Below are positions 24,240 to 36,376 of a DNA stretch of 64,000 nucleotides, in pieces; position 1 is the first letter of the stretch, and each line of letters starts with the position of its first letter. This DNA comes from Streptomyces sp. NBC_00102 (GTDB lineage Bacteria; Actinomycetota; Actinomycetes; Streptomycetales; Streptomycetaceae): assembly GCF_026343115.1 (NCBI RefSeq), contig NZ_JAPEMC010000002.1:124001-188000 (forward strand), in the 5' to 3' direction. The notes under the pieces are model-generated. The model saw only the letters and a program-made list of their open reading frames with translations, made no database searches and had not been told where the DNA came from. The position numbers and the translations under genes are program-made.

Positions 24240-26378
24240 ATGCCCCACCTCGCGTTCGACGTCGGTTTCTGCGCCCAGCTCGGCAAACTCCAGAGCGGGG
24301 TCAAACAGGGGGTGTTCGACGCCTGGGAGAAGTTCGAGCGCCTCACTCTGGACCAGTTGTTCAAGGACCCCGGGCTGAAGCTGGAGAGCCTGAAGCGCGC
24401 CCGCGATCCCCACATCCGCACCATCCGGATCGACCAGGGGACGCGGGGCGTTGTCCTCGCGCCCGACAAGGGCGACACCTACGTGCTGCTGCGCGTGATG
24501 CCGCACGACAAGGCGATCGACTGGGCCGTCCAGCAGAAGGCCAGCATCAACACCGTGACCCGGGCGGTCGAGATCCGCGACATCGCGATGCTCGAAGAAC
24601 TGACCCCCGCCTACGAGCGCATCGCCCCCGCCCCCGACCAGCGGCTGTTCGCGAAGGTGTCCGACGGAGACCTGACCGCACTCGGCATCGACGAGGCCAC
24701 CCTGCGTCAGGCCCGCGCCCTCACCACCCACGAACAACTGGAGGTCTTCGCGCCGTACTTCCCGCAGGACCAGCGCGAGGTCCTCGAATACCTCGCCGCG
24801 GGCTTCAGCGTCGAAGAGGTGTGGCGGGACGTCGTCTCCCTCAGCTTCTCCACCGCACCCTCCGACACCACGCCCGTGGACACCGCGGACTTCGAGACCG
24901 CCATCCGTCGCACCACGACCCGCATCGCGCTGGTCACCGCGTCCGAGGAACTCCGCGACATCCTCGACAAGCCGTTCACCGCCTGGCGGGTCTTCCTCCA
25001 CCCCTCCCAGCACAAGGTCGCCTACCGGCCCAGCTACTCGGGACCGGCGCAGGTGACCGGGGGACCCGGCACCGGCAAGACCGTCGTCGCGCTGCACCGC
25101 GTACGCCACCTCCTGGGGTTCCTGCGCGACGGCGAGCGCATCCTGCTCACCACGTACACCAACGCACTCGCCGACGCGCTGCGCAGCGGGCTCGCCACCC
25201 TCGTGGAGGACGCGCACCTGCGCGACCGGGTGGACATCACCACCGTGGACGCCCTGGCCAGCCGGATCGTCGCCACCTCACGCCGGCCCCTGATGGGCGG
25301 CGAGGAGCTGGAACGCTGGGAGAGGGCCGCGCACGCGACGGGCTACACCGGCTCCGTCCCGTTCCTCGCGCAGGAACACAAGCACGTCGTCCTCGCACAG
25401 AACCTGCGCACCCAGGAGGAGTACGAAGCCGCGGAGCGGCCCGGCCGGGGGAGCCGGCTCCCCGTCGCCCGGCGCGCGCTGGTGTGGCGTACCGTCCAGG
25501 ACTTCTCCGAACGGCTCGCCGCCGACGGACGCCGCACCTACCTGGGCACCTGCCTGGAAGCCGCCGACATCCTGGAGACGCAGGGCCCCCGGTACCGGCA
25601 CATCGTCGTGGACGAGGCGCAGGACCTGCACCCGGCACAGTGGCGGCTGCTGCGCGCCGCCGCCCCGGCACGCCCCGACGACCTTTTCATCTCCGGCGAC
25701 CCCCATCAGCGCATCTACGACTCCAAGGTGTCGCTGAAGGCACTCGGCATCAACGTCACGGGACGTTCGACGAAGATGCGGAAGAACTACCGCAGCACGC
25801 ACGAGATCCTCAGCTGGTCCACGGCGCTGCTGGTCGGCCGCCCCTTCGCACAACTGGAGGACGACGACCGCAACGAGACGCTCCTCGGTTACCGCTCCGC
25901 CCTCCACGGCAGCGGCCCGGCCCTCCACGGGGCCGGTTCCGAGGACGACGAACTGGACGCACTCGTCACGCAGATCGGCGCCTGGACCGGGGCCGGGGTC
26001 AACCCCTGCGACATCGGCGTCAGCGCCCGCTTCAACAAGACCTGCACCAAGGTCATCGATCGGCTGACGGCCGCGGGCATCCCCGCGGTGCGGCTGCGGT
26101 CGGAGGTCTCCGAGGACACGCCCGCCGTCCGCGTCGGAACCATGCACTCCTTCAAGGGACTGGAGTTCCGCTGCGTCGCCGTCGTCGGCGTGCAGGAGGG
26201 GGCACTGCCCTACCCGGGAGCCCTCACACCGGCCGAGGAGGACGCCCTCCAGCACGAGGCGGACCTGACCGCGGAGCGCTGCCTGCTCTTCGTGGCCTGC
26301 ACCAGGGCCCGGGACAGCCTGTACGTGTCCTGGTCCGGCGCGCCGAGCCCGTTCCTGGTCGAAGCCGGAGCGGCCTGA
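24240..26378 (+). CDS. UvrD-like SF1 helicase with N-terminal RelE-like domain
   Basis: 712 residues, 46 bp after the kinase. Residues 1-~115 (FDVGFCAQLGKLQSGVKQGVF, PGLKLESLKRARDPHIRTIRI, VVLAPDKGDTYVLLRVMPHDKAIDWA) follow the RelE/YafQ-type toxin fold pattern, including the HDxAxDWA ending. Then come a linker, Walker A GGPGTGKT (274-281), ILLTTYTNALADAL, Walker B VVDEAQDLHPAQW, GDPHQRIYDSK, MRKNYRSTHEI, MHSFKGLEFRCVAVVG and VACTRARDSLYVSW, all SF1A UvrD/Rep motifs. The role is inferred as nucleic-acid processing in defence. The RelE-like part may act in RNA or ribosome contact rather than as a toxin. Confidence 0.85.
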   Translation: MPHLAFDVGFCAQLGKLQSGVKQGVFDAWEKFERLTLDQLFKDPGLKLESLKRARDPHIRTIRIDQGTRGVVLAPDKGDTYVLLRVMPHDKAIDWAVQQKASINTVTRAVEIRDIAMLEELTPAYERIAPAPDQRLFAKVSDGDLTALGIDEATLRQARALTTHEQLEVFAPYFPQDQREVLEYLAAGFSVEEVWRDVVSLSFSTAPSDTTPVDTADFETAIRRTTTRIALVTASEELRDILDKPFTAWRVFLHPSQHKVAYRPSYSGPAQVTGGPGTGKTVVALHRVRHLLGFLRDGERILLTTYTNALADALRSGLATLVEDAHLRDRVDITTVDALASRIVATSRRPLMGGEELERWERAAHATGYTGSVPFLAQEHKHVVLAQNLRTQEEYEAAERPGRGSRLPVARRALVWRTVQDFSERLAADGRRTYLGTCLEAADILETQGPRYRHIVVDEAQDLHPAQWRLLRAAAPARPDDLFISGDPHQRIYDSKVSLKALGINVTGRSTKMRKNYRSTHEILSWSTALLVGRPFAQLEDDDRNETLLGYRSALHGSGPALHGAGSEDDELDALVTQIGAWTGAGVNPCDIGVSARFNKTCTKVIDRLTAAGIPAVRLRSEVSEDTPAVRVGTMHSFKGLEFRCVAVVGVQEGALPYPGALTPAEEDALQHEADLTAERCLLFVACTRARDSLYVSWSGAPSPFLVEAGAA

Positions 26379-26401
26379 CGGCCGCGGGCGCCCGGCCGGC
26401 G

Positions 26402-26454
26402 ACGGCCGACGGCCCGCTCCTCCGCCGGGGCGGGAGGAGCGGGCCGTCGGCCGT
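26402..26454. terminator. Bidirectional 22-bp hairpin between convergent genes
   Basis: Perfect 22-bp arms (26402-26423 and 26433-26454) with a 9-nt loop separate the helicase gene (+) from the YncE-like gene (-). Confidence 0.85.
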
Positions 26455-26501
26455 ACGGTCGAGGGCGGCCGGTGGGGGCGGCCGGTACCGGGAACCCGGT
26501 G

Positions 26502-27554
26502 TCAGTGCCCCAGGACGATGCGGTGGATCAGGTCCTTGCCGTCCGTGCCCGAGCCGGACTTGTCCACGACGTACGCGACACCGTCGGCGACCGTGACGTG
26601 GTTCGGGTTGGCGCCCGTGGCGAGGGTCTCGACGACGGCGCCCTTCTTCGGGTCGACGACGGTCACGTCGGCGTCGGTGCGGTTGACGACCAGCACGCGG
26701 CCCGACTTCTTGTCCGTGGCGACGGCCAGCGGGCCGTTGCCGGTGGCGACGGTCGACGTGACGACGCCCTTCTTCAGGTCGATGACCGAGAGGGTGCCGG
26801 CGGTCTGGTTCGCGGTGTAGGCGGTCTTGCCGTTGGCGGAGAGGGCGACCGAGATCGCGCCGTCGCCCGCCGGGATGAAGCGCGGCGCCTTGTGCGGAGC
26901 GACCTCGATGACCCGGTCGTTGTTCATGTCGGCGGTGTAGACCGCGCCGGTCTTCTCGTTCAGCGTGAGACCGGTCGGGCTGGAGCCCTCGATGGTGACC
27001 CGGCCCTTCTCCTTGAGGGTCTTGGAGTCGAACGCGACCAGGCTCGCGCCGGCGAAGCTGCTCGCCCACACGGTGTCGTGCTTCTCGTCCACGACGATGT
27101 CACGGCCGTGCGCGACGTCGGGCAGCGTGGCGAGGTGCGCGCCGGTCTTCTGGCTGTAGACCGAGACGGTGTTGCTGCGGGTGTTGGTCGTCCACACGGT
27201 GTTGTGCTCGTCGTCCACCGCGACACCGTAGACGGCCTCGACCGCGCCGGTCGCAGCGTCCGTGACCGGCGGCACGATGGTCTTCTCGACCTTCAGGGTG
27301 CGCGGGTCCACCTTCAGCAGGCTGGAGTCGGTCACCGGCGGGCGGCCCACGGCGGTGGTCGTCCACAGGACGTGGTTCCGCTCGGAGTACGAGGACTGGT
27401 AGAGGCCCGTCGCCAGCGAGGCGGACGTGATGGTGGAGGCGGAACCGCCCTTGTGGCCCGTGGCACTGGCGGTCGCCGTGCCGGCCAGGGCCAGCGAACC
27501 GCCGACGGCGAGGACGACGGCGGTGCTGAGGGAACGACGGGTAACAGACGTCAT
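26502..27554 (-). CDS. Secreted YncE-like beta-propeller protein (iron-box controlled)
   Basis: 350 residues. Signal peptide RRSLSTAVVLAVGGSLALAGTATASA, then seven-bladed propeller repeats such as VYGVAVDDEHNTVWTTNTRSNTVSVY, RDIVVDEKHDTVWASSFAGASLVAFD, GLTLNEKTGAVYTADMNNDRVIEV and SVALSANGKTAYTANQTAGTLSVID. It is exported and non-anchored. The 19-bp iron box at 27611-27629 lies about 57 bp upstream, so it should be induced on iron starvation. YncE of E. coli is also Fur-regulated, but its function is unclear. A role in extracellular iron or siderophore handling is inferred from context only. Confidence 0.85.
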   Translation of the reverse strand: MTSVTRRSLSTAVVLAVGGSLALAGTATASATGHKGGSASTITSASLATGLYQSSYSERNHVLWTTTAVGRPPVTDSSLLKVDPRTLKVEKTIVPPVTDAATGAVEAVYGVAVDDEHNTVWTTNTRSNTVSVYSQKTGAHLATLPDVAHGRDIVVDEKHDTVWASSFAGASLVAFDSKTLKEKGRVTIEGSSPTGLTLNEKTGAVYTADMNNDRVIEVAPHKAPRFIPAGDGAISVALSANGKTAYTANQTAGTLSVIDLKKGVVTSTVATGNGPLAVATDKKSGRVLVVNRTDADVTVVDPKKGAVVETLATGANPNHVTVADGVAYVVDKSGSGTDGKDLIHRIVLGH

Positions 27555-27610
27555 GCTGCGTCAATCTCCTTGACTGGTGCGCCTCTTGTGACGAGGCGTT
27601 GCTCACTAGG

Positions 27611-27629
27611 TTAGCTTAGCCTTACCTAA
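27611..27629 (-). promoter_or_regulatory. Iron box (DmdR/IdeR-type) for the YncE-like gene
   Basis: Minus strand TTAGGTAAGGCTAAGCTAA matches the TTAGGTTAGGCTAACCTAA consensus at 17 of 19 positions. Confidence 0.85.
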
Positions 27630-27699
27630 GTTGATCGAGTTCTGGGGTGGCTTGCGTCACAGTCGGCGGGGGTGGATCCACGGCGGCCGCGCATGCGTC

Positions 27700-27737
27700 G
27701 CGGGGCGTCGCGCGCGGGTGTGCGCACAACGCCCCGC
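27700..27737 (-). terminator. Hairpin downstream of the Ig-repeat surface protein gene
   Basis: GCGGGGCGT (27700-27708) and ACGCCCCGC (27729-27737) form a 9-bp stem about 80 bp after the stop at 27818. Otherwise 27738-27817 shows nothing recognisable. Confidence 0.45.
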
Positions 27738-27817
27738 GAGGGTTGCGGAGTTGCTCAAGGCAGCTGCTGTGAACTCCCCTTGAGGGCCGCCCCGTGGTGA
27801 TGCGTCGTCGGACCGGC

Positions 27818-29878
27818 TCAGGCGGTCTTGGGCTCCTGCTGCTGCGGCTTGCGCCGCCGAAGGATGAACGTGGTGGCTCCAGCCGCTCCGGCGGCGCCTC
27901 CCACTGCTGCCGCTCCGGCCGCCCAGGCGATCGTCGCGTAGGAGATACCGGTCTCCACGCTCTGGACCGAGGCGGCGTTGACCGTCGGGTCGGTGGTGGT
28001 CGCCGCCGCGTCCGAGGTGGAGGCCGAGGAGGCCGCGGTGGCATCGGCCGCCGCCACGGTGAAGTCGACCTTGAGTGTCGTGGCGGGATTCGGGGCGAGG
28101 AAGCGCAGCCAGTGCGCACCGGGCGTCACCTCGGCCGGGATGTCCACATCACCCTCGAAGGTCCCCTCGGTGTCGAGGTCCCACTGGCCGAGGATGGCGT
28201 CGTCGTCGAGCTTGATGGTGACGACCTGCGAGGCCGGGAAGTTCGTGACCGTGAAGTGCAGTTTCCCGCCGGGCTGGACCTCGCTGGCGGTGATCTCCGC
28301 CTTCGCCCCGCTCGCGTTGGTGGCACTGGCGGGCGCGCCCGTGGCGGCGGGGATCGGCGTGGCCGAACCGTCCGTCGCGGTGGAGCCGGTACCGGCCGTC
28401 GCGCTCGTGCCGCCGGTGCCGTCGGTCGCGGCAGCACCGTCCGCGCCGGAAGTGACGGTGAAGTCGGCCTTCATGCTGGTGGAGGGGTTGGGGGCGAGGA
28501 AGCGCAGCCAGTGCGCACCCTTGGTCGCGGTCGCCGGGACGGTGACCGTACCCGAGAACGAGCCGTCCGCCGCGATGCCGTCGGGCCACTGCCCGATGAT
28601 CTCGCTGTCGTCCAGCTTCACGGTGATCTGCTGGCCGGCGGGGAACCCGGTCAGACGGAAGGAGACCTTGCCGCCGGCGGCGACGCTCGAACCGGCGGTG
28701 ATGGTGGCCGAGGTGGCGGAGGTGGAGGAGGAGCCGGTACCGCCGGTGGTCGAGCCGCCGGAACCGGCGCCGCCGGTGGAGCCGCCACCCGTGCTGTTGC
28801 CTCCGCCGCTGCTCGAACCGCCGGTGGAGGATCCGCCCGTGGAGGAGCCGCCCGTGGAGGATCCGCCGGTGGACGAAGAAGCGACGGTGAAGTCGGCCTT
28901 CAGGCTGGTGGAGGGATCCGGGGCGAGGACGCGCAGCCAGTGCGCGCCGGCGCCGGTTCCGGCCGGGACGGTCACCGTGCCCGAGAAGGTGCCGTCCGCC
29001 TTCACCGCGGCGGTCCACTGCTTGAGGATCGTCTGGTCGTCGAGCTTGACCGTGATGTTCTGGCCCTGGACGAAGCCGGACAGAGAGAAGGAGACGGCTT
29101 TGCCGGCGGTCACCTTGGTGGTGCCCAACTGGATCCGGGGGGTCGCCGGTTCGGGCGAGGTGGCGGCCTCGGTGACGGTGAGGCCGGAGCTCTTGACGCT
29201 GGTCTGGGGTGCGAGGAAGCGGAGCCAGTGGCCGGCGCCCGGGGTGGTACCGGCGGGGATGGTGACGGTGCCGGAGACGCTGCCGTCGGAGCCGCTGGTG
29301 AACTGGGCGAGGAGGGTGGCGTCGTCGAGCTTGACGCTGACCGTGCTGCTCGCCGGGAAGCCGGTCGCGGTGAACGACACGTCTCCGCCCGCCTTCGCGG
29401 ACGCGGAACCGAGACTGACCGTCGGCGTGGCCGTGACGGTGAGGCCGGAGCTCTTGACGCTGGTCTGGGGTGCGAGGAAGCGGAGCCAGTGGTCGGCGCC
29501 CGGGGTGGTACCGGTGGGGATGGTGACGGTGCCGGAGACGTTGCCGTCGGAGCCGCTGGTGAACTGGGCGAGGAGGGTGGCGTCGTCGAGCTTGACGCTG
29601 ACCGTGCTGCTCGCCGGGAAGCCGGTCGCGGTGAACGACACGTCTCCGCCCGGCTTCACCGAGGACGATCCCAGGACGACGCTCGGGGCCGACGCTTCGT
29701 CAGCCGCGAGCGCCACCGCTCCGGTCGTCCCTGCCCCGTCGCTGGCCGCCGCGAGCGGCATCGACAGCACGCCGAGGCCCAGCGTCGCTCCGGCGGTGAG
29801 CGCGGCCACCCGTGCGACTCGGCCGCGAGGGCCGCGCAGCGGCGATATGGAGGTACGGAAAGGTCTGTCTGCGCTCAT
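27818..29878 (-). CDS. Iron-regulated, membrane-anchored protein with five Ig-like repeats
   Basis: 686 residues from the ATG at 29878 (CAGGAG 6 nt upstream). A signal peptide is followed by five ~87-residue repeats, each with GGxVSFxxTGFPAxxxVxVKLDD, a Q(W/F) site, SGTVTxPAGTxxGAHWLRFLAP and a final DFTV or GLTVT strand. Gly/Ser/Thr-rich linkers (SSTGGSSTGG...) separate repeats 3 and 4. At the C-terminus a membrane segment (YATIAWAAGAAAVGGAAGAAGATTFIL) and RRRKPQQQ form a stop-transfer anchor. Repeats 1 and 2 are almost identical in DNA. No heme-binding HtaA or NEAT motif is seen. Iron control suggests surface capture or display during iron starvation; ligand unknown. Confidence 0.8.
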   Translation of the reverse strand: MSADRPFRTSISPLRGPRGRVARVAALTAGATLGLGVLSMPLAAASDGAGTTGAVALAADEASAPSVVLGSSSVKPGGDVSFTATGFPASSTVSVKLDDATLLAQFTSGSDGNVSGTVTIPTGTTPGADHWLRFLAPQTSVKSSGLTVTATPTVSLGSASAKAGGDVSFTATGFPASSTVSVKLDDATLLAQFTSGSDGSVSGTVTIPAGTTPGAGHWLRFLAPQTSVKSSGLTVTEAATSPEPATPRIQLGTTKVTAGKAVSFSLSGFVQGQNITVKLDDQTILKQWTAAVKADGTFSGTVTVPAGTGAGAHWLRVLAPDPSTSLKADFTVASSSTGGSSTGGSSTGGSSTGGSSSGGGNSTGGGSTGGAGSGGSTTGGTGSSSTSATSATITAGSSVAAGGKVSFRLTGFPAGQQITVKLDDSEIIGQWPDGIAADGSFSGTVTVPATATKGAHWLRFLAPNPSTSMKADFTVTSGADGAAATDGTGGTSATAGTGSTATDGSATPIPAATGAPASATNASGAKAEITASEVQPGGKLHFTVTNFPASQVVTIKLDDDAILGQWDLDTEGTFEGDVDIPAEVTPGAHWLRFLAPNPATTLKVDFTVAAADATAASSASTSDAAATTTDPTVNAASVQSVETGISYATIAWAAGAAAVGGAAGAAGATTFILRRRKPQQQEPKTA
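29172..29652. repeat. Near-identical 220-bp duplication inside the Ig-repeat gene
   Basis: 29172-29391 and 29433-29652 (offset 261 bp, 87 codons) differ at only about three positions by eye. They encode repeats 2 and 1 of the surface protein. Confidence 0.85.
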
Positions 29879-29958
29879 GGCGTGCTCCTGGGCAAGGGAA
29901 AAATGCAGGGGAGATGGGGCGTCCACTGGCCGGGTCGGCAGGATGTCGCCACTCGGTG

Positions 29959-29976
29959 TTAGGTTAGCCTAACCAA
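29959..29976 (-). promoter_or_regulatory. Iron box for the Ig-repeat surface protein gene
   Basis: TTAGGTTAGCCTAACCAA, a nearly perfect dyad of the DmdR/IdeR type, 81 bp upstream of the start at 29878. Confidence 0.85.
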
Positions 29977-30052
29977 CCTTGAGGGGATCGAGGGGTGCTC
30001 CGGAGGTGATCCGGCGATCGGTAGGGCCCCCGTGCCACGGGAGCGGTCGACA

Positions 30053-30071
30053 GGTAAGGTAACCCTTACTT
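30053..30071 (+). promoter_or_regulatory. Iron box for the esterase gene
   Basis: The GTAAGG-TAAC-CCTTAC dyad (30054-30069), extended by flanking TTA, lies 27 bp before the ATG at 30098. It is a weaker match to the consensus than the other three boxes. Confidence 0.7.
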
Positions 30072-30097
30072 ATCCTCGTTCTCCGGAGTTGGCCCGT

Positions 30098-31378
30098 ATG
30101 TTCGCGTCCGCACCGCCCGAAGGGGCTCCCCACCGTCCGCCGAGGACGGTGCGTCCCGACGCGATTCCGCTCCTCGCGGCGCCCGGCGTCGAACTGCCGG
30201 GCCCCGAAGGGCTCGAAGGGTTCTGGGCGCGGGTTCGGGAGACGGGCACGCCGCTGATCGCACCCGATCCGCAGGGCAGCCCCGACCACGCTGCCGTGAC
30301 TTTCCTCTGGCGCGGTACGGAAGCCACCCGGGCGGTCCAGGTCATGCCCAACAAACTCGGCGACCCGCGCCTGCCCGAGGGCAACCTGATGGAGTGCGTC
30401 CCCGGTACCGACGTCTGGCACTGGACGCTCCGGCTGCGCCGCGACTGGCGCGGAACCTACGACTTCCACGTGGACGAGGGCGACGGGCCCGAGGCCGACG
30501 GGCCCGGGTACTGGCAGTGGCTGCGGACGCGACGCCGCGCCGACCCGCACAACTCCCGCCGCATGCCCCGCCGCTGGGGCGGTGAACCGGTGTCCTGGGC
30601 GGAAATCCGGGAGTCCCGGTCGGCCTCCGACTGGGAGCCCCGGACCGGCGTCCCCCGTGGAACGGTGACCGAACACGCGGTGCCCAGCGAGCGTCTGGGG
30701 GAGGACCGCCGGATCTGGCTCTACGAACCGCCCGCCCCCGCCGACGGTGGCCGGCACTCCGAACTCCCGGTGCTCGTCCTGCTGGACGGCGAGCACTGGC
30801 AGCCGTCGCTGGGCCTCGCCGGCCTCCTCGACAACCTCGTCGCGGACGGCCGGATTCCTCCGACGGCCGCGATCTTCGTCGACTCCGTCGACTCCGGCTC
30901 CCGTTGGCGGGACCTCGCCTGCCGGCCCGACCACGCGGCCTTCCTGGCCGACGAGTTGCTCCCGTGGGCCGCGCGGCGCCTGCCCCTCACCGACGACCCG
31001 GCGCGCACCGTGATCGCCGGGCAGAGCCTGGGCGGGCTGTCGGCGACGTACACGGCGCTGACAGCACCGCACCGCTTCGGCAACGCCCTGGTCCAGTCGG
31101 CCTCCTACTGGTGGCCGGACGGGCCGGAACCGGAGTGGCTCACCGGCCGCATAGCGGCCGCACCCCGCCGCCCGGTACGGTTGCGGCTCTCCTTCGGCGA
31201 GCAGGAGTGGGTGGCGCTGCCCGCCGCGCGGCGACTGCGCGACGCGCTCGAAGCGGCCGGATACGACTGCGAATACCGCGAGTTCAACGGCGGCCACGAC
31301 TACCTGTGGTGGCGTACGGAGATGGCGGACGGACTGGTCCGGCTGCTGGGATCGGAGAACCCGACCAGGGTGCCGTAG
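30098..31378 (+). CDS. fes: Enterochelin (ferric-catecholate) esterase, Fes-like
   Basis: 426 residues from the ATG at 30098, chosen because CGGAG lies 9 nt upstream and an upstream GTG would place the iron box inside the gene. An N-terminal Fes-type domain (AVTFLWRGTEATRAVQVM, VPGTDVWHWTLRLRRDWRGTYDFHV) precedes an esterase-D-like alpha/beta hydrolase: VLVLLDGEHW, IAAIFVDS-like strand, nucleophile elbow IAGQSLGGLSATYTAL, and a C-terminal catalytic His in FNGGHDYLWW. No signal peptide, so it acts in the cytoplasm, hydrolysing the serine trilactone of imported ferric enterobactin to release iron. This agrees with the serine-specific NRPS nearby. Confidence 0.92.
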   Translation: MFASAPPEGAPHRPPRTVRPDAIPLLAAPGVELPGPEGLEGFWARVRETGTPLIAPDPQGSPDHAAVTFLWRGTEATRAVQVMPNKLGDPRLPEGNLMECVPGTDVWHWTLRLRRDWRGTYDFHVDEGDGPEADGPGYWQWLRTRRRADPHNSRRMPRRWGGEPVSWAEIRESRSASDWEPRTGVPRGTVTEHAVPSERLGEDRRIWLYEPPAPADGGRHSELPVLVLLDGEHWQPSLGLAGLLDNLVADGRIPPTAAIFVDSVDSGSRWRDLACRPDHAAFLADELLPWAARRLPLTDDPARTVIAGQSLGGLSATYTALTAPHRFGNALVQSASYWWPDGPEPEWLTGRIAAAPRRPVRLRLSFGEQEWVALPAARRLRDALEAAGYDCEYREFNGGHDYLWWRTEMADGLVRLLGSENPTRVP

Positions 31379-31398
31379 AGCCGGTTCCGGGCCTCGGC

Positions 31399-32163
31399 TC
31401 AGCCGCCGTGGAGCGGGGCCCCGTCCCGTACCGTGCCCGACTCTTCCGCGACCGCGACCGCACAGGCCGCGACGTAACCGGGAGGGACCGGCACGTCGGC
31501 GAGGGTCCAGCCACCGGGCGGCGGGGCCGGGGTCGGACCCGTCCCCAGATACGCGCCGCTCAGCGCACTGCCGGAGAGCCCCTCCCCGGTCCCTTTGAGG
31601 TACGCCTCCTTGCGGGTCCAGCACCGCGCGAACGCGGCCGGCCGGTCCGCCACCGGCAGAGCCGACAACTCCGACTGTTCCAAAGGGTGCAGGGCCGTCG
31701 CCGTGTCCGCCACCGTCGTTGCCGAGGGCGTCCGCTCGACGTCCACGCCGACCGGCCGGGCGGCCAGTGCGACCAGCGCCAGCCCGCCCGTGTGCGAGAG
31801 CGAGAAGTGCACCCGCTCGCCCGCCGGCCCCGCGACCGCCGGCCGGCCGTGCGCGGCGCCGCACCCCGGACACGGCAGCCGGACCAGCGCCACCCGGGCG
31901 GGCGGGAGTTCCAGGACACCGCCCAGCAGCACGCGCAACGCCGTGTGCGAGGCGACGTACATCTCCCGGTCCTCCGGGCGCCGGAACGCCGCCGCCTGCC
32001 GTCGCTCCGCCTCGTCGAGAACACCGGCGGCAGCGGGGTCCGGGGTTTCCTGCGGCCATGGGCGTACGGACCAGAGCACCGGGCCCCCGCCGTCCAGCAC
32101 GGACGGCCCCGGAGGCGGGTCGCCCGGCGACCAGGGCCGTACCCCGGCCCGCGTACTCACCAT
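31399..32163 (-). CDS. Sfp/EntD-type 4'-phosphopantetheinyl transferase
   Basis: 254 residues. The motifs are RLPCPGCGAAHGRP, VHFSLSHTGGLALVAL, GVDVERT (Mg-binding Asp/Glu) and CWTRKEAYLKGTGEGL. It would load the pantetheine arm onto the aryl carrier protein and the NRPS T domain next door. Start uncertain: no good ribosome-binding site precedes the ATG at 32163. A 21-codon mini-ORF (32222..32157) starts in ATGA overlap with the NRPS stop and ends overlapping the second codon (GTG) of this gene. Translation may therefore be coupled through it. It converges with the esterase gene 20 bp away. Confidence 0.9.
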   Translation of the reverse strand: MVSTRAGVRPWSPGDPPPGPSVLDGGGPVLWSVRPWPQETPDPAAAGVLDEAERRQAAAFRRPEDREMYVASHTALRVLLGGVLELPPARVALVRLPCPGCGAAHGRPAVAGPAGERVHFSLSHTGGLALVALAARPVGVDVERTPSATTVADTATALHPLEQSELSALPVADRPAAFARCWTRKEAYLKGTGEGLSGSALSGAYLGTGPTPAPPPGGWTLADVPVPPGYVAACAVAVAEESGTVRDGAPLHGG

Positions 32164-32218
32164 CGTGCGGAGGCGGACCCGCAGGTGTGCGCCGGGTCGA
32201 ACGGTGCGGTCGGGGCGG

Positions 32219-36144
<3,926 letters not shown>

Positions 36145-36148
<4 letters not shown>

Positions 36149-36372
36149 GAGGCCACCAGCAGCGGCAACCACGCCTCCACGGCGGGCTGTTCGGCGAGAT
36201 CCGCGAAGGCGGCACCCACACCGTGCTCGCGGCGCCAGCGCTCCAGGAGCGCCATGATGCGCACCGAGTCCAGCCCGTAGTCCACGAGGTTCTCGTCGAC
36301 CGGGATGTCCTCGGGAGCCTCGCCGAGGGAGTCGGCGATGTCGGCGCGGATCAGTTCAAGGGTGAGGGGCAT
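36145..36372 (-). CDS. Stand-alone aryl carrier protein
   Basis: 75 residues, starting at 36372 with AGGAGG 9 nt upstream. The phosphopantetheine site is in VDYGLDSVRIMALLERWRREHG (DS; serine attachment). In E. coli and Bacillus this domain is the C-terminus of the bifunctional isochorismatase EntB/DhbB; here it is a separate gene. It accepts 2,3-dihydroxybenzoate from the DhbE domain and presents it to the NRPS condensation domain. Confidence 0.92.
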
Positions 36373-36376
36373 CGGC

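Noticed and set aside
19115..24478. Very long antisense frames over hsdR and the kinase (856 and 923 codons)
   Set aside because: They mirror third-position GC bias and encode low-complexity Gly/Asp/Val/Arg sequence without motifs.
12117..26378. Full DND, BREX, Pgl or DISARM system
   Set aside because: dndACDE, pglZ, brxC/pglY and drm genes are not present. Only individual related parts are seen.
27794..29972. Two long plus-strand frames over the Ig-repeat gene
   Set aside because: Repeat-containing shadows. The minus strand has signal peptide, repeats, anchor, ribosome-binding site and iron box.
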